A DNA stretch of 29,980 bases from a virus: positions 1 through 29,980 of IMG/VR virus record IMGVR_UViG_3300030450_001365. One strand, given 5' to 3'. A program made the translations under genes and the position numbers. Below, one piece after another: positions 18,838 through 28,429 of the stretch; position 1 is the stretch's first letter; each line of letters begins with the position of its first letter. The notes beneath the pieces were generated by a model that was not told the DNA's origin, did not search any database, and worked only from the letters and a program-made list of their open reading frames with translations.

Positions 18838-21457
18838 ATAGGCTTGACTGTAAATCTAACTCACTTTGTAAAGCCTGAGCATTACTTATGTCTGTTTCTA
18901 CAACATAAGCCTGGACTGGGGCTTGTTCAGAATCCCCTGTTCCGAATGTAATCTGTGGAATTTGCCCTGTTTCATCAGCTCCTCCATCTTTTGAGCCTCC
19001 TCCATCTCCACCGACAGAACCACCACCACCACCACCAGCTTCTCCTAATGCTCCTTTCGCCTGTGCCACCCCTGCAAATACAATAGCTAACATTTGTAAC
19101 ACTAATCCTGGAGTAAGTACAGGGGCTGCTGGTCCTGATGCTGCTGCTGCTGCCAAAGCTGCAGTGTACGCTGAACTAATTTGTCGCCCTGTATCTATAG
19201 CTATTTGTAATAATGCTGCTTTCTTTTCTTTCTTTCTTTGTTGTTTCTCTATTTTATTTTTTTTCTTATTAAACTCATCTTCAGTAATTAATCCTTTATT
19301 TAACTTCTTTTCTAGCTGACCAATTTCTTTAGTTGCCCCACTTCCTGCAATTTGTACTAAAGAATTTATAGTACTCATAGCATCATCTACCTTTTTTCTA
19401 TTTGCCTCTGCCTGTGTTTCTTCACTTAGTAATATATATTCATCTTGTACTCTTTTAATTTCCTCTTGCTTCATTCTCTCTATCTCTACTTCACTAACCC
19501 CTAACTCTATAGCCTTATCTAACATGACCTGATACTTAGCGTTAATAGAATCTATCTCTAACTGTTCTGCTGATTTATTAAGATTAGCTAATTCCTCTTG
19601 GTTCTTTTTAATAACATCTAGCAACGCATTTTCATCTCTTTCTGTTATTTCTAATATTAAAGCATCTCTTTCCTTTATAAGCTCTATTCTATCTTGTGAA
19701 TCTTCTTCAGTTAAGTCTATAATTTCATTATACTTCTTTTCTATAGCATCTATTTCTTTTTGGTCCTCTGACTTTCTAAATTCATTAACAACAGCTTGAG
19801 CTTGTTCTTTTAATTTTTTTTGAGTTTCTTTAAACTCTGCTTCAGCTTCATCTAACTTTAGTTGATGCGCTGTTGATTTATTTTCTATTGCAAGATTATG
19901 ATTATCTATATTAGTTTCGTTTTGTTCCATTAATAATAACGCCTCCTCAATTAAAGCCTGATTGCTTGCTATTGCCCCATCAAATTGATGAGTAGTTTGG
20001 TCTGATATTGAATTATAATAATCACTTACATCGCTATTAAAAGACCTTATTAGGTCTATATCCCTTTCTCCCTGCTCAGGGTCTATCCAAACGTGCATAT
20101 CTTCATCATAATACTCACTTCTTTGATATCTTAATGCTTCCCTCAAATTATCATCTGCTTGTAGTAATTCGCCTGTATATCTTTTAAGCTGCTTTAAGTT
20201 TTCAGAATTTTCTATTTTTTCTCTAACCTTTATTCTATCAAAAAAATCTTTTTGAGATTTACCTAATCCAGAATATAGTTCATCATATATGCCTAATATT
20301 ATATTCTTTTGTTGTCCATGTGCCTCATCAAATTCTAATCTAGCTGCATCTTCATCCTGCATCCTTTTTATATCTTCCATTAATTGCTCATTCTCCTTTT
20401 TCTTTTGAGCTATTAATTCTTTTGATGCTTTTATACTTTCTTGATTTCCTTTAGTGTCTGTTGATTTTAAATTGTTTAAATGTTCTTGTGCGTCTGCATA
20501 CGCTTGTGCTGCTGATTCTAATTGACCTTTTAAACTCAAATCCTCCTTTTCTACTTGAACATTTTTAGTCATTTCTTTTCTAATATCCTCATACGCTTTT
20601 CTTTCAGCTTCTAATTCATTAGCTACCTTTTCTGCTCTTTCTTTTTGTTGAGCTGCTCTCTCTTGTTCTAATGAATTTAAGTTTGTTAATTGCTCAGACC
20701 TTTGGCTTGTAAGTCTTTCATCTATTTCAGCTAATTTTGTTTTAGCCTCAATTACTCCCACTTGTAAATCAATATTATCTCTATCCAAACGCAACTCCAT
20801 TTCAGCTAATCTTAACGCCTCCTCTGCCATGTGCCTTTCTGCTTCCCCTTGTTCAGCTAATACTCTACCTAGTTCTTCGTTGGCTTCTATTCTTTCAGCT
20901 ATTGACCTTGATGTATCATCCCTTAACTGTCTTTGTAATTCAGCTTCTCTTTGATACTCTAATTGTGTAAGGGCTAATTCTGCGTTCATTAGCTTTACTT
21001 CATTCCTTAACGACACAACTTCTCCTGCCATATTAGACATAGAATCCCCTGCATCATTAGTAACACCAATAAGACTCCCAAGCCAACTAATAGCACTATT
21101 AAACATGTCTATCAAGCCCTCTAAAATACCTGCTACAAACCCTATAACATCTCCTAACGTATCAAATATTGGCTTTAATTTTATCATTATTCTACCAAAG
21201 GTATCTGCTGATTTTTGATTCTGTGAAAACATCCCTGTAAGACTTGCTAATAAACTTACAAATAACCCTATCCCTGCTGTCTTTAAAGCTTTACCTACAT
21301 AGTTAAACCCATTACCCATTATCTTCAATCCTCCTGATGCAACTTTTCCGCTTTTCCCAACACCACTTAATCCCTTGCTCAAATTGTTCACATCTTTTTC
21401 AGCTTTTTTTGTATCTGCTTTAAAAAATAATACTAATTCTTTCATTCCTAATGCCAT
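18836..21457 (-). CDS. Tape measure protein
   Basis: The 873-residue protein begins MALGMKELVLFFKADTKKAE. It contains hydrophobic segments near 55-72 (LKTAGIGLFVSLLASLTGMF) and 95-130, then very long coiled coils from about 145 to 690 rich in Glu, Lys and Gln. The C-terminal part has an Ala-rich membrane-like stretch (YTAALAAAAASGPAAPV, then LQMLAIVFAGVAQAKGALGE) followed by Gly-rich linkers. This layout is characteristic of siphovirus tape measures, which set tail length and help pass DNA through the membrane. At about 0.15 nm per residue a tail near 130 nm is predicted. It overlaps the 61-residue gene by 10 bp. Confidence 0.88.
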   Translation of the reverse strand: MALGMKELVLFFKADTKKAEKDVNNLSKGLSGVGKSGKVASGGLKIMGNGFNYVGKALKTAGIGLFVSLLASLTGMFSQNQKSADTFGRIMIKLKPIFDTLGDVIGFVAGILEGLIDMFNSAISWLGSLIGVTNDAGDSMSNMAGEVVSLRNEVKLMNAELALTQLEYQREAELQRQLRDDTSRSIAERIEANEELGRVLAEQGEAERHMAEEALRLAEMELRLDRDNIDLQVGVIEAKTKLAEIDERLTSQRSEQLTNLNSLEQERAAQQKERAEKVANELEAERKAYEDIRKEMTKNVQVEKEDLSLKGQLESAAQAYADAQEHLNNLKSTDTKGNQESIKASKELIAQKKKENEQLMEDIKRMQDEDAARLEFDEAHGQQKNIILGIYDELYSGLGKSQKDFFDRIKVREKIENSENLKQLKRYTGELLQADDNLREALRYQRSEYYDEDMHVWIDPEQGERDIDLIRSFNSDVSDYYNSISDQTTHQFDGAIASNQALIEEALLLMEQNETNIDNHNLAIENKSTAHQLKLDEAEAEFKETQKKLKEQAQAVVNEFRKSEDQKEIDAIEKKYNEIIDLTEEDSQDRIELIKERDALILEITERDENALLDVIKKNQEELANLNKSAEQLEIDSINAKYQVMLDKAIELGVSEVEIERMKQEEIKRVQDEYILLSEETQAEANRKKVDDAMSTINSLVQIAGSGATKEIGQLEKKLNKGLITEDEFNKKKNKIEKQQRKKEKKAALLQIAIDTGRQISSAYTAALAAAAASGPAAPVLTPGLVLQMLAIVFAGVAQAKGALGEAGGGGGGSVGGDGGGSKDGGADETGQIPQITFGTGDSEQAPVQAYVVETDISNAQALQSELDLQSSL

Positions 21458-21633
21458 AGTCTAAATGTTTTTTTTAGTTGTCTTTTAAATTGTTTTTTTA
21501 CCTTTTCTACATCTTTAGTATATTCCTCTTGACCATATACAAAGTGTAATTCTTCATCCTCTAAATCTATTTTAGTTACAATGCTTAATGATAGAGGTAT
21601 CATAGTCGCTAATTTTTTTATATCTAATTCCAT
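21448..21633 (-). CDS. Small protein (61 aa) between tail genes
   Basis: The product begins MELDIKKLATMIPLSLSIVT and ends QFKRQLKKTFRLWH, with a basic helical C terminus. It overlaps the 1175-residue tail gene and the tape measure gene by 10 bp each, so it is surely read with them. It could be a tape-measure helper. No family is recognised. Confidence 0.7.
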   Translation of the reverse strand: MELDIKKLATMIPLSLSIVTKIDLEDEELHFVYGQEEYTKDVEKVKKQFKRQLKKTFRLWH

Positions 21634-24600
21634 AATAAAAATCCAAAGTCTTGATAAAGTATGCCTGAACTATTTTGGAAAATAGCAATTTCTCCTATAG
21701 GTTTTCCATTTGGGGCTATACCTGTAATTAATAATTTTACTTTTGCCAGCCAGTTTGTTGTATTATTGCCTGAATGTGTAATAGTTAATTTTAAGCTATT
21801 GTCTGAACCAAAAGTAGATATATCTACTGTAGGCTCAGGGAAGTCATTATCTCTTTGTTCCTTATCTTTGTACTGACTTGTTGAGCCTGCGTGTGTTTTT
21901 TCGTTACTTGCTGGGCTTTTTAATACACTATAATACTCAAAGAATCCTACCTTGCCTGTATTCCCCCCTGTTCCTCCTACTATATTTCCAGTTAGTTCTA
22001 CATTTATATAAGCCATAGTATCAGGGGGCAAATTTATTATTCTATCATTTACATTTTGTTGCCTTAAATTACCTGCTGTAGAACCTTGTGTAATACACTC
22101 TAAATAAAATGTAGATTCTTGAGCTGGCAGGTTTGCATTTCTTCTTATTACTTTAGTATCACTATCTTGAATAGGTAGCATTGGCAAGGCTACAGGGGGG
22201 CTAATTGGTATATCTTCTCCACCTGCTGGAGTTCCACCTCCACCACCTGCTCCTCCACCATTAAGACCACCAGCATTTCCTCCTGCTGCCATCATTCCCC
22301 AGTAACAAACTCCTAATCCTAAATCTGAATTAGTCTCCTCATACCAATACCACTGACCAGCATCTTTACAGCATTCAAAAGTAGTACTATATCCTACATT
22401 ACCAGTATTAATATTAGTAAAAAGAATCTGACCTGAATCTGTCCAAGCGTATTGAACATATTGGCAATCATAATTTAATTTAGATATGGCTTTTATTAGC
22501 TTGACTTTTGTTGTTTCATTTCCTCCTACTACATAGCTGTCCACACTAAGAACTCGCCATAATGTATTTTTAATATATACAGGATTTTTAAATGAAAAAT
22601 TAGCAATATCATCTTCATTTAAATGTATATTACATTCCATTATCCTAGCCTCATCACTATATATTTCATTTATATAACTCGCCCAGTAATCATTATAAAA
22701 ACCATGAATACTTTGCGTGTCGCCAAATATATTAAAAGTATAGCCAGTAAGAAATTGAGGATTATAATATTCCCAATGCAGGATTTTAGTCGCTGAATTT
22801 ATTCCACCTCCTATCGTACTTAAATTATATTGAGTACATAAAGGAAATTTATTATTTACATTTAAAGCCTCAGTATCTCCTAGCATGGTATATACTCCTG
22901 ATATTATATTAAATTCCCAATCATTCCCCCATTGGTCGTTCATATCAGTCAAAGTAATAGGCGTTCCACTATAATAGAATAACATAGGCTTTCCATCTGT
23001 AATAGGATGTTTATTTCCATTATCATCTACTTCAAAATTATAAGCTATAGCCACTTGATTATTAGGCGACATCCCTTGCATATTATAAGACCAGTGACCA
23101 ATTCCTTGAGCAATAAAAGGGGCGTATATACTATGGTTTTTAAAATTACCTTTTGCAAAATCATTATTATTTATTTGTTCGACACTACCATAAACTCTTT
23201 CCCATTTATCAATATAACTTTTATTTAATATATCTTGATTTTCTAAATCAGAAAATAGTAGTGTGTTTTTTTGCATTTCATTAGTTGACTTAATTATTTG
23301 CTCTTTAGAGATATCTAATTTATCAGTCCAATATTGAGTTTCTCCACCAGCAATATAATCCTGATATGGTTCTATAATTAAGTTTTTAGCATTACTAGGA
23401 TTGCTCGTTACAATTAAATTATATCTTGAGCATAAATCTTTTACAAAATCCCCCTGAGTAATATCAGGCATATTTTCTGTCATTATAACTTCTCCATTAA
23501 TTCCTCCATTATTAAAAAGCCCTTCTCCTAGATTTATAGTTTGTATAGAGCCTGCTGAATATCCTGCTATAAATAAGCCATTTCCTAAATTACCTGATGC
23601 AAATACAGGGGCTATAGATACCTGCATAAAAGGAGCGTAATTAATGAAATTAAGAATACTAAGTGTTTGAGTAAATTGAACCTCTACGCCATTTCCTGGA
23701 TTTACATTTACAGTTTGAGTTGTAAACGACATCCCATAGTTAAAGTTCCATGATTGAGTAACATTATAACTTTGTATTGTAGTTCCTGCAACAGTTGTAG
23801 GGGCTAGGTATAACGTAAAATTAACTTGTATTACCATTTCCCCAAAAGGAGCTTCATCGCCTGAATCAGGGTCATAAGGAATGTATAAAGTGGGTACTGT
23901 TTCTCCTAAAAAATTTACAGGATTTAATATTCCATTAGTATCAGATTCTATTATATCAAACTCTATAGGCTCTAAATATAAATTATACAGATAGCCTGTA
24001 GATGCTTGATTATATCCAAAATATTCATTTACTATATTAGTTGTAGATGCACTAAATCCCTGATATACCTTTACTCTAGTCCTTTCATATTGAGGGGCTA
24101 ATGTCATAAATTGCCTACCAAAGAAAGTGTCTATATCTTGTGCGTTATTATTCAACCCTAGAAATGTACTTGTAATACTATATCCAGCCCTTGCTGCTAT
24201 TATCTTTAAAAGCCTTTGTATTCTTATGGCAGGTTTTAAATTACTTGCTGTAATTAAGCCATAGTAATTAGTGTTACCTTGCCAGGTACTATTAACCCCT
24301 ACTTCATTATTAGGATTATTAGGGTCTAGATAATCAGGATTCCAAAACATACTGTCGCACAATGGAAGTTGTGTATGTCCATAATCTATAATAGGATATA
24401 ATATATCGTTTTCCGTTGTTTCTAGCATTGTAGTTACGCCTGTAGTCCAACTAGCCTCTACATTAGCTAAGGTTAATCTGTGGTCTAATTGCCTATCTAC
24501 TGTTCCATCATCACGTATAAAGGCTTCTCTTAATTTTTTGCCTTTTATATCGGCAAAGAAATTAGCAGTATCTCCAAACACCACAACCTCATATAATCTT

Positions 24601-25151
24601 GAATTTAAATATATTGATTTAAGCTGTATATAGCCCTCTAATTGTGGAACGCTATCTACTAAAATTACAGCCTTAAATTTTTTTCTAGTATTATATATTA
24701 AAGTATCTAAATTAACATCAAACCAATTTTCAAAGAAGTTATTATTTGAATCAGTAAAAGGTATTTTAATAGTTTGACTAAAATTAGACCTCCTTTGGTC
24801 AGGCTCTTTAATATCCAACCAATTTAGATTTAGTCTTATATTGGGAGCTTTTTGTAAGTCTAAATCATAAGGATTTTCAGGCAAATTAAATAGCATAGCA
24901 TTATCAGGAATTGCTGTTGTAACACTATATAAAGTAACAGTAGAAGCCCCATCTACTGACTTTATCACTCCATATACCACACCTGCATTATCTGTTAATG
25001 TATCGCCTGCTACTAATCTATCTACAGCAGAATATCCATCTGTTGTAATTACTGTTTCTGAATCTGATACAGGATATGTTGAGCCTGGATTATTAATTAC
25101 GACTAATGTGTCTGTCAAAGTTGGTCTATATACTACTAATCTTGTGTTCAT
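21624..25151 (-). CDS. Large tail protein (1175 aa), probable baseplate/tail-tip component
   Basis: The N-terminal part has beta strands (LVVYRPTLTDTLVVI, GDTLTDNAGVVYGVIKSVDG) followed by a conserved-looking region around 125-190: RSNFSQTIKIPFTDSNNNFF, AVILVDSVPQLEGYIQLKSI, LYEVVVFGDTANFFADIKGK. The pattern of a PFT..NN..F box and a DG-like eGY.qL turn recurs in Bacteroidota siphovirus tail proteins, with distal tail or hub position. The middle is beta-rich and Asn-rich, a Gly-rich linker (about 955-985) precedes a C-terminal beta domain. The protein may combine hub and receptor-binding roles. It lies one base after the 470-residue gene. Confidence 0.6.
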   Translation of the reverse strand: MNTRLVVYRPTLTDTLVVINNPGSTYPVSDSETVITTDGYSAVDRLVAGDTLTDNAGVVYGVIKSVDGASTVTLYSVTTAIPDNAMLFNLPENPYDLDLQKAPNIRLNLNWLDIKEPDQRRSNFSQTIKIPFTDSNNNFFENWFDVNLDTLIYNTRKKFKAVILVDSVPQLEGYIQLKSIYLNSRLYEVVVFGDTANFFADIKGKKLREAFIRDDGTVDRQLDHRLTLANVEASWTTGVTTMLETTENDILYPIIDYGHTQLPLCDSMFWNPDYLDPNNPNNEVGVNSTWQGNTNYYGLITASNLKPAIRIQRLLKIIAARAGYSITSTFLGLNNNAQDIDTFFGRQFMTLAPQYERTRVKVYQGFSASTTNIVNEYFGYNQASTGYLYNLYLEPIEFDIIESDTNGILNPVNFLGETVPTLYIPYDPDSGDEAPFGEMVIQVNFTLYLAPTTVAGTTIQSYNVTQSWNFNYGMSFTTQTVNVNPGNGVEVQFTQTLSILNFINYAPFMQVSIAPVFASGNLGNGLFIAGYSAGSIQTINLGEGLFNNGGINGEVIMTENMPDITQGDFVKDLCSRYNLIVTSNPSNAKNLIIEPYQDYIAGGETQYWTDKLDISKEQIIKSTNEMQKNTLLFSDLENQDILNKSYIDKWERVYGSVEQINNNDFAKGNFKNHSIYAPFIAQGIGHWSYNMQGMSPNNQVAIAYNFEVDDNGNKHPITDGKPMLFYYSGTPITLTDMNDQWGNDWEFNIISGVYTMLGDTEALNVNNKFPLCTQYNLSTIGGGINSATKILHWEYYNPQFLTGYTFNIFGDTQSIHGFYNDYWASYINEIYSDEARIMECNIHLNEDDIANFSFKNPVYIKNTLWRVLSVDSYVVGGNETTKVKLIKAISKLNYDCQYVQYAWTDSGQILFTNINTGNVGYSTTFECCKDAGQWYWYEETNSDLGLGVCYWGMMAAGGNAGGLNGGGAGGGGGTPAGGEDIPISPPVALPMLPIQDSDTKVIRRNANLPAQESTFYLECITQGSTAGNLRQQNVNDRIINLPPDTMAYINVELTGNIVGGTGGNTGKVGFFEYYSVLKSPASNEKTHAGSTSQYKDKEQRDNDFPEPTVDISTFGSDNSLKLTITHSGNNTTNWLAKVKLLITGIAPNGKPIGEIAIFQNSSGILYQDFGFLLWN

Positions 25152-26563
25152 TAACTATTGGTTCTTATTGTATTAGCATACTCTAAATCAAGAGAATATT
25201 GAATTTTTACTCTATCATTAACGCTGCTTTTTTTTATGTAACTTTTATTCTTTAATATAACAGGATATACTATATTATTATCCCCTAATATTTGCACGTT
25301 AGTAGATGTAAATAGTTCCTCTAACCAACTAGCCTCATCATCATTAAGCCAATCGCTATTTACTTTTAATTTTCTAGTAGCTTGACTAAATAAAGTATTT
25401 CTCCCTCTATCCCAATTATCATATCCAAATGTAAGCTCATTCCAAGTACCTGGAGTTTTAGCACTTTCAGATTTTCTAATATCTACACTCTCTACTGATT
25501 TACCTCTAAAATTCATATAATCCCAAGCCCCTAGTCTATTCACCCAAGCTAGTCTAACATTATCATATCTAGTACAAGATTGATGTCTGTCATCTACACT
25601 TGCCCCACTACCATATCTATAGAAATAGTATATAGCTGTTTTAACGGCTGCTCCCCCTGCTGATTTTCCTTGTATAGTATAATACGCCCAATTAGTATTA
25701 TTGCTTGGTCTTTGTAGATTAGTTCCACCATCATTAAAATTCTCTAAATTTCTAGTTCCACAACCAAAGTATAATAGACTGTTTTTCATATCATCAGCAA
25801 CAGCCTTGCCACCTACAGAGGTAGTAGAATCAATATCAACATCATTTATAAGCGAACCAGCATTAGTATAAAATCTTATTCGTATGCTAGTACACGCATC
25901 GGTAATCACTAATCCTCTATTTACAAAGGCTACTGTCAATTCATCAACATTATCTGCTGATGCATCTCCACCTCTAACAAATTGTACAAACGGAGCATTA
26001 CTTAAAAATCTTGAATTATTATCATCGGGTAGATTTGGCGTTAATGGATAATTAACACCATCTTTATCTAATCCCCCTTCATTTGCTCCTATTTTAGTAA
26101 AAGGCGTTGTCGCAGGAATACTATGTATTATTTCATTGTCTAGGTTTAATGTTTCTTCAGGGCTTGAATTAGCATCGGCTGCCTTTTCATATCCACCTAC
26201 TATTTTTACGCCTATAAATTGACTTGTGTTTTGTGAATAGGCATTACTGGTATCAGTTATTCCTATTGAATGAATACTACCATCTATTGATTCTTGGTCA
26301 CCTACATTCTTTTCTTGTGTTTTTAAATATGTTGTAATTATTTTTGATACATCTACTATGCCTACATCATTAGCATTCTTATATAATTTTATTTTAGCTT
26401 TTTGTACCCAAGTAGAATTATCTGTTGTGCTTATATATACTTGAGCTATATATCTAAATTTAGCTGCATTAATTATAGACCCTGTTGTTTCTTTTAATAT
26501 AAATACCATTGGGCTATTTGATGCTGCTAATAAACTGGGTTTTTGTGTTATTGAATATGCCAT
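25151..26563 (-). CDS. Tail protein (470 aa)
   Basis: The product begins MAYSITQKPSLLAASNSPMV and is beta-rich throughout, for example FRYIAQVYISTTDNSTWVQK, VDVSKIITTYLKTQ, VQFVRGGDASADNVDEL and RIRFYTNAGSLINDVDIDST. A region around 320-400 (YYFYRYGSGASVDDRHQSC, LAWVNRLGAWDYMNFRGKS) is followed by a short C-terminal domain. The Q-K-P start and W.NRLGAWD.F motif are ones I associate with tail proteins of Bacteroidota siphoviruses. It shares a base with the 1175-residue gene stop/start, suggesting joint assembly at the tail tip. Confidence 0.6.
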   Translation of the reverse strand: MAYSITQKPSLLAASNSPMVFILKETTGSIINAAKFRYIAQVYISTTDNSTWVQKAKIKLYKNANDVGIVDVSKIITTYLKTQEKNVGDQESIDGSIHSIGITDTSNAYSQNTSQFIGVKIVGGYEKAADANSSPEETLNLDNEIIHSIPATTPFTKIGANEGGLDKDGVNYPLTPNLPDDNNSRFLSNAPFVQFVRGGDASADNVDELTVAFVNRGLVITDACTSIRIRFYTNAGSLINDVDIDSTTSVGGKAVADDMKNSLLYFGCGTRNLENFNDGGTNLQRPSNNTNWAYYTIQGKSAGGAAVKTAIYYFYRYGSGASVDDRHQSCTRYDNVRLAWVNRLGAWDYMNFRGKSVESVDIRKSESAKTPGTWNELTFGYDNWDRGRNTLFSQATRKLKVNSDWLNDDEASWLEELFTSTNVQILGDNNIVYPVILKNKSYIKKSSVNDRVKIQYSLDLEYANTIRTNS

Positions 26564-26564
26564 A

Positions 26565-27176
26565 TTATTCTATCGTTATTTTGTTAGGAAGTTTGTTTAT
26601 TAATTTACCAAAGTCTAATCTAAATGCTTCTACAAGGTCATTAGGTAGCGTTTTAAGGGCTTTCTCTACTGGCTTAGAGTAAAACATGGTTCTTTCTAAT
26701 CCTCGCCTTTTAATGGAATATCCTATTGCAAAGGCTGCTCCTAGTTGATTTCCATCTTTTAGGCTTATAGGCTTATTTCCAATCCAGCCCTGAATAGCAT
26801 TTACTAGCTTTCCTTTTGGATTAGTGTACTTAAAACTAAAAGGGCTTCCTGTAGTATTCCTTAATGTTTTTCTTTCTACATTTTCGCTAGCATCAGCATA
26901 TCCCTTTCCTTTTACTCCCTGGTCAACAAATCGCCAGTAATTATCAGCCTTGCCAAATCCAAAGCCTAGTGTAATAGAACTTTGGTCTGTTTTCATTGTA
27001 TAGTGATACTCATTAAATAAAGTATTTGTTTTAGTTCTTTTTTTATCTTTATTTAATATAGCCCTCCCCTCTTTAATTATATTAGAAGCAAAAGTAGTCA
27101 TAGATTTTTCTAAGTTCTTAGCCTCTCCTTTTATAAATTTGCCATCTGGTCCTCTTAATTTAAATACTACTGCCAT
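26565..27176 (-). CDS. HK97 gp10-like neck/tail component
   Basis: The 203-residue protein starts MAVVFKLRGPDGKFIKGEAK. It shows the features of gp10-type head-tail joining proteins: an N-terminal helix (MTTFASNIIKEGRAILNKDK), a beta hairpin (TDQSSITLGFGFG), YWRFVDQGVKGKG (the FV..GV.GKG turn), and C-terminal YSIKRRGLERTMFYSKPVEK, like the IKRRGI motif of this family. It is longer than the usual 120-150 residues. Neighbours are a tail-completion candidate and tail proteins, consistent with the neck. It shares one base with the upstream gene stop. Confidence 0.55.
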   Translation of the reverse strand: MAVVFKLRGPDGKFIKGEAKNLEKSMTTFASNIIKEGRAILNKDKKRTKTNTLFNEYHYTMKTDQSSITLGFGFGKADNYWRFVDQGVKGKGYADASENVERKTLRNTTGSPFSFKYTNPKGKLVNAIQGWIGNKPISLKDGNQLGAAFAIGYSIKRRGLERTMFYSKPVEKALKTLPNDLVEAFRLDFGKLINKLPNKITIE

Positions 27177-27688
27177 TATGAATTTGGGTCATTGTCTGAT
27201 GGCTCTATAGGAGCTACGCAGAGATTATTGGTATTATTTACTTGTATTGACATACTAGCTGACCATCCTGTTAATATATTAGCAAATCTAGCTGTGAAAG
27301 GTTCTGTACTTATTGGCAAGTCTAGAACAGCCTCATTAGGCACATAGCTTAATTTCTTACCACTATCTCCTCCTGATGTTTGTAAAGCTAAGTTCTGCCT
27401 GAATTCAGCTATTATATCTTGTGTTATTTGTAATGTATTTGTCCATACTTCATTTCTATTAGTCAAATCTTCTTTAAGTGTATCTAAAATAAATATAGTA
27501 AATGAGTATGTTAATACTCCCATGTCAATAGTAGCTGTTCCAGGCTCACAATAAAGTATCGGAAAGTCTGATTTATCAAGTTTATTTACATCCACCTCAT
27601 CTAAAAAGCCTGAATGGAAAGAATTAATTAAATAGTGATTAGTAGCTATATCACTAAAATCATCTATTACGTTTTTGAAAGTTATCAT
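27176..27688 (-). CDS. Probable tail completion/terminator protein
   Basis: The 170-residue protein begins MITFKNVIDDFSDIATNHYL. An N-terminal helix is followed by DFPILYCEPG, a strand (VLTYSFTIFILDTL), a long helix (NEVWTNTLQITQDIIAEFRQ) and C-terminal strands (SASMSIQVNNTNNLC). This helix-strand-strand-helix order is that of tail terminators such as lambda gpU and related proteins. Its place before the gp10-like gene fits. It starts within the C-terminal part of the frameshifted chaperone reading frame, so translation of the two overlaps by 29 bp. Confidence 0.5.
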   Translation of the reverse strand: MITFKNVIDDFSDIATNHYLINSFHSGFLDEVDVNKLDKSDFPILYCEPGTATIDMGVLTYSFTIFILDTLKEDLTNRNEVWTNTLQITQDIIAEFRQNLALQTSGGDSGKKLSYVPNEAVLDLPISTEPFTARFANILTGWSASMSIQVNNTNNLCVAPIEPSDNDPNS

Positions 27689-28426
27689 ATTTATTTTTTG
27701 TTGTACTTGTTTTATCTTGTTGATAACATAAATAGGTCAATACTAAATAAAACTCTAATTCTGTTATCTTTGTTACATTGAGAATATTCTCATTTGCCAA
27801 TGAAAAGATTACGTTATACCATCCCCATTTACTCCCTAAACTTCTTTCTTCAGCTTCTCCATCTCCTTTTTCAAATATTTGTGCAAAGAGTTTTGTAGTT
27901 TTTTTCCTAAAAGAAAAAAAAAACTCAATGCAGACATCGAGGGAAGTATTGGAAAGTCTAAAAACTCATCCTGTACTTCTTTACTTGGCACATAAGGTTC
28001 AATACTATATCTCCTATTTGTTTTTTTAACTATTGGTCTATATAATATGCTCATTATCTTATGTAAATTATCCTCAGCATTTTTACAATGTTCCTCTATA
28101 TCAATATATTCCCCCATTGTTATCTCGCTTAGGTTAGGAATAAAGCCATACTCCTTTCCTTTCCATTCTACTTTCTTTACTAGCTCTTTAGTATCAGGCA
28201 TTTCTTTTTCTAAGAATTTTAGACTTTTTAATACCTTATTAATACTTTTAATTTCCATGTTTTGAACTATGTCTTTTTCCAACCCACATATCACACTCAA
28301 AACAGCTAAATTAAATTCTTCTTCTTTAAGTTTTCTATCCCTTACTTTTTTAAATTGTAAGTACATATTAATTGAAATCCCATTCCAGTCCTTTGGAATA
28401 CTAACCTTTCTACTTTCTCTACTCAT
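27660..28426 (-). CDS. Tail-assembly chaperone, -1 frameshift fusion product
   Basis: Moving to the -1 frame at the A7 run (27905-27899) after residue 176 gives an open frame of 79 further codons, ending at TGA 27660 within the next gene, for a 255-residue fusion. The extension reads TTKLFAQIFEKGDGEAEERS and then WGWYNVIFSLANENILNVTK, followed by ITELEFYLVLTYLCY. The W-GWY..I..LA..D/E.IL pattern fits the T domain of tail-assembly chaperones, which binds the tape measure. The extension has no ATG of its own. It fills the otherwise gene-free 27689-27835 gap completely. The alternative is an indel error in one of two homopolymers (A7 here, T10 at 27914-27923). Confidence 0.7.
27836..28426 (-). 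CDS. Tail-assembly chaperone, unshifted product (196 aa)
   Basis: The zero-frame product begins MSRESRKVSIPKDWNGISIN. It has FNLAVLSVICGLEKDIVQNM, then GKEYGFIPNLSEITMGEYID, and NLHKIMSILYRPIVKK followed by YSIEPYVP, ending with a hydrophobic stretch SALSFFFLLGKK and a Lys/Glu-rich tail. The G-YGF.P-L..IT.GEYID and NLH.I...LYRPI pattern is frequent in Bacteroidota phage genomes. Combined with the frameshift it is read as the G-type product of a tail-assembly chaperone pair, made in excess over the fusion. A late promoter lies immediately upstream. It follows the TerL gene, an unusual location for this gene. Confidence 0.7.
   Translation of the reverse strand: MSRESRKVSIPKDWNGISINMYLQFKKVRDRKLKEEEFNLAVLSVICGLEKDIVQNMEIKSINKVLKSLKFLEKEMPDTKELVKKVEWKGKEYGFIPNLSEITMGEYIDIEEHCKNAEDNLHKIMSILYRPIVKKTNRRYSIEPYVPSKEVQDEFLDFPILPSMSALSFFFLLGKKLQNSLHKYLKKEMEKLKKEV
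27899..27905 (-). other. Candidate -1 slippery heptamer A AAA AAA
   Basis: In the chaperone frame the codons are TTA GGA AAA AAA CTA, giving the classical X XXY YYZ form A AAA AAA followed by C. Slippage allows both Lys tRNAs to re-pair in the -1 frame. A T10 run 8 bp upstream is a weaker alternative site. I see no obvious strong hairpin directly downstream. Confidence 0.65.
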
Positions 28427-28429
28427 TTT

